The position numbers and the translations under genes are program-made. A model generated the notes under the pieces. That model ran no database searches and was not told where the DNA came from. It saw only the letters and a list, made by a program, of their open reading frames with translations. This document shows, piece after piece, positions 36,445-45,965 of a DNA stretch of 64,000 nt. The DNA is from Staphylococcus schleiferi (GTDB taxonomy: Bacteria; Bacillota; Bacilli; Staphylococcales; Staphylococcaceae): the NCBI RefSeq assembly GCF_900458895.1, contig NZ_LR962863.1, positions 2,232,001 through 2,296,000 on the forward strand, given 5' to 3'. Numbering within the stretch: position 1 is the stretch's first letter; every line of letters begins with the position of its first letter.

Positions 36445-37083
36445 TTATTTACCTTCAATCGCTTCACGAATTTGTTTTGCTGCTTCACGTGGATCGTCAG
36501 CATTTGCGATACCGCCACCTACGATAATTAAGTCTGGTGATTCTGCAGCCACTTCTTTAACAGTTTCAGGTTTAATACCACCTGCAACTGCAACTTTTGC
36601 ATTTTTAATGACAGATTTAACTTTCTTCAAGCTTTCTAGTGGTGATTGACCTTGTGCTTGTAAGTCATAACCTGTATGAACGGCAATATAGTCCGCACCA
36701 AGCGCATCAATTTCTTTTGCACGTTTTTCTAAATCTTGTACTGCAATTAAGTCTACCAACAATTGTTTACCATGTTTGTGTGCTTCTTCTACAGCATTTT
36801 TAATAGATGCGTCTTCTGCCACACCTAAAATTGTAACAACATCCGCACCAAATTTAACAGCTTGACTCACTTCATAGTCAGCTGCATCCATAATTTTCAA
36901 GTCTGCTAAAACTTTGACATCTTCATCTTTTACATTTTCTTTTAAATGTTGAACGGCAGGTAAGCCCTCATTAATTACGATAGGTGTTCCGATTTCTACA
37001 ATATCTACATAATCAGTTACCTTTTTAGCAAGTTCTGCTGCCTCTTCTTTATTTAGTAAGTCTATAGCTAATTGTAATTCCAT
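36445..37083 (-). CDS. hxlA: 3-hexulose-6-phosphate synthase
   Basis: The 212-residue OMP-decarboxylase-fold enzyme condenses formaldehyde with ribulose-5-phosphate. Signature segments are LQLAIDLLNKEEA at the start, KVLADLKIMDAADYE with the catalytic Asp-Lys-Asp array near 60, and VAVAGGIKPETVKEV near 165. AGGAGGATTGATG-type spacing supports ATG 37083. It heads hxlA-hxlB. Confidence 0.95.
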   Translation of the reverse strand: MELQLAIDLLNKEEAAELAKKVTDYVDIVEIGTPIVINEGLPAVQHLKENVKDEDVKVLADLKIMDAADYEVSQAVKFGADVVTILGVAEDASIKNAVEEAHKHGKQLLVDLIAVQDLEKRAKEIDALGADYIAVHTGYDLQAQGQSPLESLKKVKSVIKNAKVAVAGGIKPETVKEVAAESPDLIIVGGGIANADDPREAAKQIREAIEGK

Positions 37084-37193
37084 GATTTCATCAATCCTCC
37101 GTCTAATTTGTAACTCTCATGATAACATATTTACCCAACATATAAGAGATTAAACAAATCGGATATCGAGGAGATACTGGAAAGCCTTATCGA

Positions 37194-37916
37194 TTAAGGC
37201 ATCGCAGCATCATCCACAAACACTTCGACATGTGGATGACGGTATAATATTGACGCCGGTACTTCAGTTGTAATGGTTTTTGTCATTAATTGACGCATTG
37301 CCTCTCTTTTTTGCTCACCAAAGGCAAGCAAAATAATACGTTTTGCTTTCATAATTGAATGCAATCCCATTGAAATCGCCTGTTTAGGCACATCATCAAT
37401 CGTTTCAAAATAACGGCTATTCGCTTGAATTGTACTTTCAGTCAAGTTGACACAATGCGTTAGGCTATCAAAAGAGGTACCTGGTTCATTAAAGCCGATA
37501 TGCCCATTTTGACCGATACCTAATATTTGAATGTCCACTGCGCCACCTGTTTCTAATAACGCTTCATAACGTTTTGCTTCTGCTTGGATATCCTGTGCAA
37601 TCCCATTTGGGAGATGGATACGCTCTGGATCAAAATGTGGGTAAGCGCTAAAAAGTACTTTTTGCATATATTGATAATAACTTTCTTCATGATTTGCAGC
37701 TAAGCCAACATATTCATCTAAATTAAAAGTTTCAATATGTGAAACGTCTAATTGATTTTTTTGTAGTAGCTCGACTAAATATTCATACACTTTTACCATT
37801 GTACCGCCTGTCGCCAATCCTAAGAGACTCTCTTTTTGATATAACATTTGCTTGTAAAGTTCACACGCTACATGGAATGAGGCATGTGCTTCTGTCCCTA
37901 AATTGATAATTTTCAT
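37194..37916 (-). CDS. nagB: Glucosamine-6-phosphate deaminase
   Basis: The 240-residue enzyme converts GlcN-6-P to fructose-6-P and ammonia. It has GLATGGTMVKVYEYL near residue 35, ETFNLDEYVGL near 62 with the catalytic Asp, and GIGQNGHIGFNEPG with the catalytic His near 130. It follows nanE with a 9-base gap, so both are read from one promoter and together finish sialic acid/ManNAc breakdown. Confidence 0.95.
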   Translation of the reverse strand: MKIINLGTEAHASFHVACELYKQMLYQKESLLGLATGGTMVKVYEYLVELLQKNQLDVSHIETFNLDEYVGLAANHEESYYQYMQKVLFSAYPHFDPERIHLPNGIAQDIQAEAKRYEALLETGGAVDIQILGIGQNGHIGFNEPGTSFDSLTHCVNLTESTIQANSRYFETIDDVPKQAISMGLHSIMKAKRIILLAFGEQKREAMRQLMTKTITTEVPASILYRHPHVEVFVDDAAMP

Positions 37917-37925
37917 CTTCGCATC

Positions 37926-38597
37926 CTACTCCTCAATCATTTTTACAAATCGTCTTGTAATGTCTCGAGGTCTTGTAATTGCACCGCCTACTACTGCAGC
38001 ATATACCCCTTTTTCAAATACCGTTTTCAACATTTCCGGTGTGATCACATTACCTTCAGCTATCACTTTCTGTTGTACAACTGACAAAACATCTGTTAAA
38101 AATTTAAAGTCTTGATCATACAAGACTTGTCCTTGTGTTTCTTCTGTATAGCCTCTCAAAGTAGTTCCTATATAATCAAAGCCTAGACGATCCGCATTTT
38201 TAGCCTCTTCAATCGTCGCAATATCTGCCATAATTTCAACCTGTGGCGCTTTTTCTCTTATATATGTCACTAGTGTTTCTAAATCTTGCTCTGGACGTTC
38301 TCGCAATGTGGCATCTAATGCTATCACTTCACAACTACTCTCAATTAATTCATCCACTTCTTTTTGGGTCGCAGTGATAAAAACAGAGGAATTAGGATAG
38401 TCGCGTTTTACAATGCCTATAATAGGCAAGTCTACTTCTTTTTGAATTGCCATAATATCTGCTTTTGTATTTGCTCTTATCCCTACCGCGCCGCCTTCTT
38501 TGGCTGCTAAAGCCATTTTGCTCATAATCCAAGATGAATGCAACGGTTCATCTGGTAATGCTTGACACGATACGACCAAGCCTTGAGGTATTTTCAT
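37926..38597 (-). CDS. nanE: N-acetylmannosamine-6-phosphate 2-epimerase
   Basis: This TIM-barrel epimerase converts ManNAc-6-P to GlcNAc-6-P. It closely matches staphylococcal NanE ([63 protein letters not shown]). The first ATG (38609) abuts AAAGGA with no spacing, so the ATG four codons later at 38597 (MKIPQGL) is preferred; the choice is not certain. nanA and nanK are not nearby. It is transcribed with nagB and divergently from an RpiR-type regulator. Confidence 0.93.
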   Translation of the reverse strand: MKIPQGLVVSCQALPDEPLHSSWIMSKMALAAKEGGAVGIRANTKADIMAIQKEVDLPIIGIVKRDYPNSSVFITATQKEVDELIESSCEVIALDATLRERPEQDLETLVTYIREKAPQVEIMADIATIEEAKNADRLGFDYIGTTLRGYTEETQGQVLYDQDFKFLTDVLSVVQQKVIAEGNVITPEMLKTVFEKGVYAAVVGGAITRPRDITRRFVKMIEE

Positions 38598-38931
38598 ATC
38601 ATTCCACATTCCTTTCGTTGTCTGTTCCTTTGTATTAGCCTGTATGGCATAGGTTTACGCTTCGATTCAGCTATTTTTATCCGTCATATGACTACTTTTC
38701 ATTTTATTAAAGTAGATCTATTCATTGTCTACGCCATATCTCTTTAAAAATCTGTCTATATTTATGATTTCAATGATGCTTCATTCAATTTAAATCGTTC
38801 TGCGCAACATCTTTCGCAGTTGAAAACGTACGTCTAAAAAATATTTCATTTTTAAAGTACAGTACAAGGTGCATAACTATACGCTTATGCTTTGTGTTTC
38901 AATGCATCATCTGTCCACTTTCAATATATCA

Positions 38932-38982
38932 TTTTGAAAATATCCGTCAATAAAATACATTGTTTTGAAAAATCTTTTCAAA
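38932..38982. promoter_or_regulatory. Paired TTTTGAAAA boxes upstream of rpiR-type gene
   Basis: TTTTGAAAA occurs at 38932-38940 and again at 38963-38971, 31 bases apart (three helical turns). The second copy is part of the palindrome TTTGAAAA-ATC-TTTTCAAA (38964-38982). RpiR-family regulators bind such inverted repeats. The site lies 27 bases before the regulator start and is a candidate autoregulatory and nanE-nagB operator. I see no gene in the 38598-38931 remainder. Confidence 0.5.
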
Positions 38983-39008
38983 TACAATGAGATTAAAGGA
39001 GAATTGCT

Positions 39009-39854
39009 ATGAAAATTGAAAATCGTATTCAACAATATCAACATCTTTTCACAAAAGTGGATCGACAAATTGCAAATTATATTTTAAATATTGATTATCA
39101 AATGGATATTGGTGCCATAAATAATTTAGCTGATGTGATTGGAGTCTCGCCTTCAAGTGTGACACGCTTTGCTTATAAACTACAATATGATAGTTTTCAA
39201 TCTTTTCGATTCGCTATTCAACATGAATTGCAAGTGAAGCCGATTCATAATAGTCCGTCTATACAAATTTTGCACCAACACTATCGTTCAATTATGGATC
39301 ATACTGGAGAATTTTTAGTTGAGTCAGATTTGCTCTACCTCGTAAATACGATTAAAAATAGTGAAAAAACAATTTTTATCGGTATTGGTAGTTCTGGACT
39401 GAGCGCGCAAGAACTTTATTTTCGTACTGCTCGTATGGGGTTTAATACGCTTGCGATTACTGATGCCCATTTAATGACTGTCGTCGGGCATATGTGCAAT
39501 AACAAAACAACCATTGTTGCTTTTACCAATAGTGGTGCGACGCAAGAAATTATTGATAGCATTTATCATGGATACCAAAATGGAGCGACGATTATTGCTA
39601 TTTCTCATTTGCGCACTCCTGCACTTGAAAGTTATTGTGACCGTATCATTATCACTGCCGATCGTAGTCGTACGCATGATGCGTATTTTATTAATTCACA
39701 ATTAGCCAATCACTTTATTATTGACCTACTCAGCTATCATCTTTTACAAGATCAAGAGCGTCTTGACTATTTTACAGAAAGTTATCAACAGCTCGTGATG
39801 AGAAGACAACCCACACCTCAATTAAGTAAATATTTGCTTTTATTTGAGGATTAA
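39009..39854 (+). CDS. RpiR-family (MurR/NanR-like) transcriptional regulator
   Basis: The 281-residue protein has an N-terminal RpiR helix-turn-helix (NLADVIGVSPSSVTRFAYKLQYDSFQSFR, about 38-66) and a C-terminal SIS sugar-phosphate domain (TIFIGIGSSGLSAQELYFRTARMG near 118, TIVAFTNSGATQEI near 165). It is divergent from nanE-nagB, so control of amino-sugar catabolism in response to a sugar phosphate is the natural inference, as for S. aureus NanR. AAAGGAG lies 8 bases before the ATG. Confidence 0.9.
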   Translation: MKIENRIQQYQHLFTKVDRQIANYILNIDYQMDIGAINNLADVIGVSPSSVTRFAYKLQYDSFQSFRFAIQHELQVKPIHNSPSIQILHQHYRSIMDHTGEFLVESDLLYLVNTIKNSEKTIFIGIGSSGLSAQELYFRTARMGFNTLAITDAHLMTVVGHMCNNKTTIVAFTNSGATQEIIDSIYHGYQNGATIIAISHLRTPALESYCDRIIITADRSRTHDAYFINSQLANHFIIDLLSYHLLQDQERLDYFTESYQQLVMRRQPTPQLSKYLLLFED

Positions 39855-39924
39855 AATGAGCAGAGCTATATTAATTTTCTTTCTTTTTTAGTAAAATGGA
39901 CAGATAACCATAATCAGGAAGGCA

Positions 39925-40293
39925 GTGAATTTTTTGCAACCGATTACAGAAACGACTGTTCAAAAATTATTTGATCACTATGCCAATGAACCTGTCTATA
40001 TCCACGTTGAGACAACAAATGGCGCTTATGCGAACCATTTTGATCAGCGTGTATTCAACGCAGGCACATTTTTAAGAAATATACAGCTGACTTATCAGCA
40101 CGCCCAACTTAAAGGGGGCGGCAAGGATCCTTATCGCGTAGGTTTAAAGCTCGACAACAGCGGTTGGGTTTACGTTCAAGGCTTAACACACTACGAAGTG
40201 AACGATGATGAGGAGTTCTTATTAGCAGGATTTAATTATGAAGGTCAACTTGCGGCAGCACTTGAAATTAGTCGCAAACCTTTTAAGGCGTAG
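39925..40293 (+). CDS. yojF: YojF family protein (DUF1806)
   Basis: The 122-residue protein is a DUF1806/YojF homologue (YANEPVYIHVETTNGAYA, KDPYRVGLKLDNSGWVYVQGLTHYE). In Bacillales it is encoded just before bshB2, as here with an 18-base gap. Function unknown, presumed linked to bacillithiol synthesis. The start is GTG 39925 near AGGAAGG; a TTG three codons on (39934) has more usual spacing and is possible. Confidence 0.85.
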   Translation: MNFLQPITETTVQKLFDHYANEPVYIHVETTNGAYANHFDQRVFNAGTFLRNIQLTYQHAQLKGGGKDPYRVGLKLDNSGWVYVQGLTHYEVNDDEEFLLAGFNYEGQLAAALEISRKPFKA

Positions 40294-40311
40294 AAAGGAG
40301 TACGAATACAA

Positions 40312-40989
40312 ATGACGATTGAAAAACATATTCTTGTCATCTTTCCTCATCCTGACGATGAGACATTCTCCTCAGCTGGTACACTTGCACGTTATATCAA
40401 CGACGGTGTGCCAGTTACTTATGCTTGTCTGACACTTGGTCAAATGGCACGTAATTTAGGAAATCCCCCTATCGCGACACGCGAATCACTGCCTGATATT
40501 CGTGAACGCGAACTTGAAGATGCTGCAAAGGCAATCGGGATTACAGATTTACGTAAAATGGGACTACGCGACAAAACGGTTGAATTTGAACCCCATGAAG
40601 AAATGGATGCAATGGTTCAAAAATTAATCGATGAGACGCAACCTACAACCATTATTTCTTTCTATCCTGGGCATGCGGTTCACCCAGACCATGAAGCGAC
40701 TGCTGAAGCTGTTGTAAGAACAGTAGGTCGAATGGAAGAAAGTCGTCGTCCAAGACTACAACTTGTAGCATTTAGTAACGACGCCATCGACGTGCTCGGT
40801 GAACCTGATATCATCAATGACATTTCAGACTATAGAGACCAAAAATTTGCTGCTTTTGAGGCGCATCGTTCACAAACAGGTCCGTTTTTAGAACAACTTG
40901 CGAATCCTCAAGGACAAGCATCGGGTGTACCTAAAGATGCAGCAGCTTATTTAACAACAGAAACATTTTGGACTTATCAATTTAAATAA
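40312..40989 (+). CDS. bshB2: Bacillithiol biosynthesis deacetylase BshB2
   Basis: This LmbE-family zinc deacetylase removes acetyl from GlcNAc-malate in bacillithiol synthesis. The zinc motif PHPDDE is at residues 13-18 and the second site HAVHPDHEAT near 122. The 225-residue length and the yojF neighbour point to BshB2 rather than BshB1. AAAGGAG lies upstream. Confidence 0.93.
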   Translation: MTIEKHILVIFPHPDDETFSSAGTLARYINDGVPVTYACLTLGQMARNLGNPPIATRESLPDIRERELEDAAKAIGITDLRKMGLRDKTVEFEPHEEMDAMVQKLIDETQPTTIISFYPGHAVHPDHEATAEAVVRTVGRMEESRRPRLQLVAFSNDAIDVLGEPDIINDISDYRDQKFAAFEAHRSQTGPFLEQLANPQGQASGVPKDAAAYLTTETFWTYQFK

Positions 40990-41036
40990 ATGGTATGACA
41001 TTCGTATTACTGTGAAAATTTAGTGGAGGAAGATAC

Positions 41037-41918
41037 ATGACTGAATTTGATTTATCAACGCGTGAAGGTCGTTGGAGACATTTCGGTTCGGTTGATCCCG
41101 TTAACGGAAGTAAGCCGACAACAAAATCTGAAATGCCCGACCTTCAAAGTACGCATAAAAATTTCTTATTTGAAATAGAAGAAGTAGGAATTAAAAATCT
41201 CGTTTACCCTGCTTGGATTGATCAATACCAAACGGCTGGTAATTTTAGCTTTTCGACAAGCCTGACGCAAGATGAAAAAGGCATTAACATGAGTCGTATA
41301 TTAGAATCTGTCGAAGCGGAGTATGACAACGGGATCCGACTTGAATTTGAAGCATTAACACAATTGATGAATCGTCTCAAAACAAGTATGAAACAACGAA
41401 GTGCGGGTGTAGACGTGAGCGGAAAGTGGTTTTTTGATCGCTTGAGCCCAGTTACTCAAATTAAAGCAATTGGCCATGCAGATGTCACATATGGTTTAGC
41501 TGTCGATAATGATCAAGTTACACGTAAAGAATTGACGATTGAAGCTGCAGTGACAACGCTTTGTCCATGTTCTAAGGAAATCAGCGAATACTCTGCACAC
41601 AATCAACGCGGCATAATTACTGTCAAAACGTATATCGACAAAAACGCAACATTACCTGAAAACTATAAAGAGATTATTTTAGATGCAATGGAAGCCAATG
41701 CGAGCTCAATGCTTTATCCCATCTTAAAAAGACCTGATGAAAAGAGAGTAACAGAGCGCGCTTACGAAAACCCACGCTTTGTAGAAGATTTAATACGCTT
41801 GATTGCTGCTGACTTAGTAGAGGTCAACTGGATAGAAGGCTTCGACATTGAATGTCGCAACGAGGAATCTATCCATCAGCATGATGCGTTTGCAAAATTA
41901 AAATATAGAAAATCATAG
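41037..41918 (+). CDS. folE2: GTP cyclohydrolase FolE2
   Basis: The 293-residue type IB GTP cyclohydrolase makes dihydroneopterin triphosphate for folate synthesis. It is the metal-flexible alternative to FolE. The active-site cysteine lies in [20 protein letters not shown] (about residues 177-196), with the conserved MSRILE near 85. GGAGGA lies before ATG 41037. Confidence 0.95.
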   Translation: MTEFDLSTREGRWRHFGSVDPVNGSKPTTKSEMPDLQSTHKNFLFEIEEVGIKNLVYPAWIDQYQTAGNFSFSTSLTQDEKGINMSRILESVEAEYDNGIRLEFEALTQLMNRLKTSMKQRSAGVDVSGKWFFDRLSPVTQIKAIGHADVTYGLAVDNDQVTRKELTIEAAVTTLCPCSKEISEYSAHNQRGIITVKTYIDKNATLPENYKEIILDAMEANASSMLYPILKRPDEKRVTERAYENPRFVEDLIRLIAADLVEVNWIEGFDIECRNEESIHQHDAFAKLKYRKS

Positions 41919-41981
41919 TTTACTTTCATAAAATTATCTTTTTTGAGGCAAACTCATCATAATCTTAATGATTTAGAAGGG

Positions 41982-42016
41982 ACTCTAGATTAAACCAATA
42001 ATCTAGGGTTCTTTTT
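41982..42016 (+). terminator. folE2 terminator
   Basis: CTAGATTA (41985-41992) pairs with TAATCTAG (41999-42006), followed by GGTTCTTTTT. Confidence 0.7.
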
Positions 42017-42085
42017 AATGTTTTATAAATGAGTCTTTGAAACTAGACAATTTACCGTCGTGATAGTGATCCTCTATTTTTATTC

Positions 42086-42135
42086 ATAAAAAAATCGGAA
42101 AGGCAAAATTGAAATATCATTTCACCAATCCGATT
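42086..42135 (-). terminator. Cof-phosphatase gene terminator
   Basis: AATCGGA (42093-42099) pairs with TCCGATT (42129-42135), with GAAATATCATTTC inside. On the minus strand TTTTTTATG follows the stem. Confidence 0.7.
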
Positions 42136-42221
42136 GATACAAAATCCATCATGCTAGATGGATTATTTTACACGCTACAATATAGTTAAAAGACAATATG
42201 CCATATCACACTTAAGCCAAT

Positions 42222-43088
42222 TTAATTATCCTCACCTAAAACACGATAGATTGCTTTTGCAACACCGCTCTCTTCATTCGAAGCTGTTACAAAAGTGGCA
42301 TTTTCTTTTAATTCAGGTAAAGCATTGTCCATTGCCACAGCAATACCTGCACGGTCTAACATTGATTTATCGTTCAAATTGTCACCGATTGCCATGGTAT
42401 CTTTCATATCAATGCCTAATTTTTCAGCAATCGTACATAATGCTAACCCTTTTTGTGCATCTATGTGCGTAATTTCTAGATTACCTTTAGAAGAAGAAGA
42501 CACCGCTAAATTACTACTCTCTGACAATTCAGCCTTCACTCGGGCAATTTTATCTAAATCTGTATCATGTGCAAGGACTTTCATGATTAACTCTCCTGTT
42601 ACGGATTCTATATTGTCATAGTTGTCTACTACTTTTAATGTTCCAATTTCAATACGATGATTAATATGTTGACGTATTTTTTCAACATCCGGTTGTTGTC
42701 CTGAGTATTTAGCAATGTCCAAATAAATTGCTAAGTCACGCTCAGGATCTTCAGTATAAATACCAAAATTGGTATAAATTTGGTAATAGACATTTTCACG
42801 AACGAGCACGTTTCGAATACGTTGATAAAGTTCATGATTTAGACTTGATGTATGGACAATATCAAAGCTTTCATCACGAACTTCTGCGCCATTCAAACAA
42901 ATATATGGGACTTTTAATCCTGTTGGTTTAATCGGATCATTCGCTTCATAAAACGCTCGGCCTGTCGCAATTGTTACTGTAACACCGCGTGATTGTGCGT
43001 ATTGAATGGCTTCAATATTTTCTTGTGAAACTTCATGTGCAGCGTTTAGCAACGTGCCGTCCATATCTGTGGCAATAAGTTTTACCAT
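42222..43088 (-). CDS. Cof-type HAD phosphatase (YidA-like)
   Basis: The 288-residue class IIB HAD enzyme has motif I LIATDMDGTLLN at the N-terminus, motif II TIATGRAFYEA near 40, motif III Lys in HIDAQKGLALCTIAEK near 213 and motif IV AIGDNLNDKSML near 236. It is a cytoplasmic sugar-phosphate or flavin-phosphate phosphatase of broad specificity. It stands alone. Confidence 0.92.
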   Translation of the reverse strand: MVKLIATDMDGTLLNAAHEVSQENIEAIQYAQSRGVTVTIATGRAFYEANDPIKPTGLKVPYICLNGAEVRDESFDIVHTSSLNHELYQRIRNVLVRENVYYQIYTNFGIYTEDPERDLAIYLDIAKYSGQQPDVEKIRQHINHRIEIGTLKVVDNYDNIESVTGELIMKVLAHDTDLDKIARVKAELSESSNLAVSSSSKGNLEITHIDAQKGLALCTIAEKLGIDMKDTMAIGDNLNDKSMLDRAGIAVAMDNALPELKENATFVTASNEESGVAKAIYRVLGEDN

Positions 43089-43312
43089 CTTTATACCTCT
43101 CTCTTTTATGTTTTAAATATAAAATGACTGTCTCAAATACAGTCTCATTCTATCAAAATTATGACAATAAGTATTGTCCAAACATTTTCATCTATTTAAA
43201 ACGAACGAAAGGATTATCTGTCCAACGCTGTGTCATTCAGTCAGGTATTTGTTATTTGACACTCGGCACCCACTTATATTATTTTTTCATGCCTCAATCC
43301 CTTAATTAAAGC

Positions 43313-43804
<492 letters not shown>

Positions 43805-43862
43805 TCACTTGTGTTAAAATTTGTAATACTGGTTCAATAAAATTTTTTATGGAGAGAAAAAT

Positions 43863-44471
43863 ATGAAAAAACCGTTTATCGCAATCGAAGGACCGATAGG
43901 CGTTGGCAAATCTTCATTAGCGCATAAGTTGAGTCAATCTTATCACTTTTATGAAGCAAAAGAAATTGTCGGCGAAAATCCTTATCTATCAGATTTTTAT
44001 ACAGATATTTCCAAATGGAGTTTTCAAACGGAAATGTTTTTCCTATGTCATCGTTACAAAGCTTATCAATATTTAGCTGAATACGATGGTGGCATTGTCA
44101 GCGACTATCATATTTATAAAAACAAAATTTTTGCGCGTAATACTTTAAATGATAAAGAATATGATAAATTTTCCAGAATTTATGACATTTTGACAGAAGA
44201 TCTGATTTCTCCAGACTTCACTGTTATTTTAGATGCAGATTTAAGTATACTTAAAGCCCGTATCGCCAAACGAGACCGTGATTTCGAAGCGAATATCCAA
44301 GATGATTATTTATTAAAACTTAAAGAAGATTATGCAAATTACTATCAATCATTAAAAAATGATGGTCATCATGTTTTATGGATAGACACAACAAAAATTG
44401 ACTTTGTTGAAAAACCTGATGACTATGCGTATGTATTGGAACAAATTAACGAACTAATCGGAGGCAAATGA
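43863..44471 (+). CDS. dgk: Deoxyguanosine kinase
   Basis: The 202-residue deoxynucleoside kinase has the P-loop GPIGVGKSSLAHKL at residues 10-23, the DYHIYKN (DRS-equivalent) region near 79 and the lid AKRDRDFE near 137. It is the shorter, Dgk-like partner of the B. subtilis dgk-dck pair, phosphorylating deoxyguanosine for salvage. It ends one base before dck begins, with GGAGG inside its 3' end. Confidence 0.9.
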   Translation: MKKPFIAIEGPIGVGKSSLAHKLSQSYHFYEAKEIVGENPYLSDFYTDISKWSFQTEMFFLCHRYKAYQYLAEYDGGIVSDYHIYKNKIFARNTLNDKEYDKFSRIYDILTEDLISPDFTVILDADLSILKARIAKRDRDFEANIQDDYLLKLKEDYANYYQSLKNDGHHVLWIDTTKIDFVEKPDDYAYVLEQINELIGGK

Positions 44472-44472
44472 A

Positions 44473-45138
44473 ATGAATCAATATAACATTCCTTCCAATG
44501 CTATTATTACGATAGCTGGAACCGTTGGTGTTGGGAAATCATCATTAACGCAAGCTTTAGCTGAGAAGCTTAACTTTCGAACTTCTTATGAAAATGTAGA
44601 AAATAATCCTTACCTCGATAAATTTTATCAAGATTTCAATCGATGGAGTTTCCACCTTCAAATTTACTTTTTAGCAGAGCGTTTCAAAGAACAAAAACGT
44701 ATGTTTGAATATGGCGGTGGTTTTGTACAAGATCGTTCTATTTATGAAGATGTCGATATTTTTGCGAAAATGCATGAAGAACAAGGTACAATGTCTGAAG
44801 AAGATTTCCAGACCTACTCAAACCTTTTCGAAGCAATGGTATTAACACCTTACTTTCCTAAGCCGGATGTCCTTATTTATCTCGAATCTGATTATGACAC
44901 TGTGATTGAACGTATTCAAACACGTGGCCGTCAAATGGAAATCGAAACAGATCCAGAATATTGGAAAATGTTGTTTAAACGTTATGACGATTGGATTAAT
45001 CAATTTAACGCTTGTCCAGTTGTTCGTGTCAATATTAAAGAATACGACTTATATGAAAACCCTGAGTCGATTGATATCGTGCTCAAGAAAATCGAACATG
45101 TGATTCATACATATAGACAAGTGGATTCGCGTTCATAA
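44473..45138 (+). CDS. dck: Deoxyadenosine/deoxycytidine kinase
   Basis: The 221-residue kinase has P-loop GTVGVGKSSLTQAL (residues 15-28), FVQDRSIYEDVDIF (DRS motif near 87) and lid IQTRGRQME near 152. It matches B. subtilis Dck closely (RWSFHLQIYFLAERFKEQK). Together with the adjacent kinase it salvages deoxynucleosides, and may form a heteromeric enzyme as in lactobacilli (inference). Confidence 0.92.
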   Translation: MNQYNIPSNAIITIAGTVGVGKSSLTQALAEKLNFRTSYENVENNPYLDKFYQDFNRWSFHLQIYFLAERFKEQKRMFEYGGGFVQDRSIYEDVDIFAKMHEEQGTMSEEDFQTYSNLFEAMVLTPYFPKPDVLIYLESDYDTVIERIQTRGRQMEIETDPEYWKMLFKRYDDWINQFNACPVVRVNIKEYDLYENPESIDIVLKKIEHVIHTYRQVDSRS

Positions 45139-45203
45139 TCCGTATCTTTTCAAGATTAATGCGCTAATTTTAAAGCAGGTTAAAGAAGAAACAACGCACG
45201 TTG

Positions 45204-45914
45204 TTAACTTCTTTGATCTGCTTTTTTATCTAATACCGACAGTAATTGACTGACGTCATCAATGACCACATCTGCCGCTTCAAATGTCGCTTCTTGCCCT
45301 AATCCTGTTCTTACACCTACATTTAAAGCACTACCTGCATTTTTTCCAGTCAACATATCGTTATCTGTATCTCCCACCATGACAAGCGCTTCACCTTGAA
45401 CGCCCATGTCCCACAAAGGTTGAAGTAACCGTGCATCTGGCTTTTCATATTGATCACCCTCTGTAGAAATCAATAAGTCAAAAACCTGCTCCAATTGTGT
45501 GGTTTTGATAAATTTGTCTACCCCTACCGCATTATCACTTGTCACTAGACCTAACTGATAGGACTGTTGTTTTAGTTCATAAAGCAATGTCTGCACACCT
45601 TCATACAACTCAATTTCAGGTTGTCTTTGACGTATTAGTTGCTGACTTCTTTCCGAAACCCATTTTGTAGTTTCCACATCTGTAAAAGCGTTAAATACAT
45701 TGATCATATCTTTTAACGTTCCTGATGCCATGATACTTCCTTTCACAAATTGATGATCACGTATACCTAATTTGTGATACACTTCAATCCGATTATCAAT
45801 TTTATAATGTGCACAGACTTCATCAACTAATTGTATGCCTATCTTGGTCCAACTCTGATCAAAATGTATCAGTGTGCCATCTTTATCGAATAATATCCAT
45901 TGTTGATTTGTCAT
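45204..45914 (-). CDS. HAD-superfamily phosphatase
   Basis: The 236-residue protein has HAD motif I ILFDKDGTLIHFD, motif II LVTSDN near 107, motif III Lys in EKPDARLLQPL near 145 and motif IV MVGDTDNDMLTG near 165. It is phosphoglycolate phosphatase-like. The frame is open to 45959, but ATG 45914 (MTNQQWILFDKDG) has GAGGTG upstream. The ISL3-type element begins 52 bases upstream of the start, so its promoter may be displaced. Confidence 0.88.
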   Translation of the reverse strand: MTNQQWILFDKDGTLIHFDQSWTKIGIQLVDEVCAHYKIDNRIEVYHKLGIRDHQFVKGSIMASGTLKDMINVFNAFTDVETTKWVSERSQQLIRQRQPEIELYEGVQTLLYELKQQSYQLGLVTSDNAVGVDKFIKTTQLEQVFDLLISTEGDQYEKPDARLLQPLWDMGVQGEALVMVGDTDNDMLTGKNAGSALNVGVRTGLGQEATFEAADVVIDDVSQLLSVLDKKADQRS

Positions 45915-45965
45915 TTTTTCACACCTCATCTGTTTTGCGTTACGTTTATCATACCTCAAAATAAA

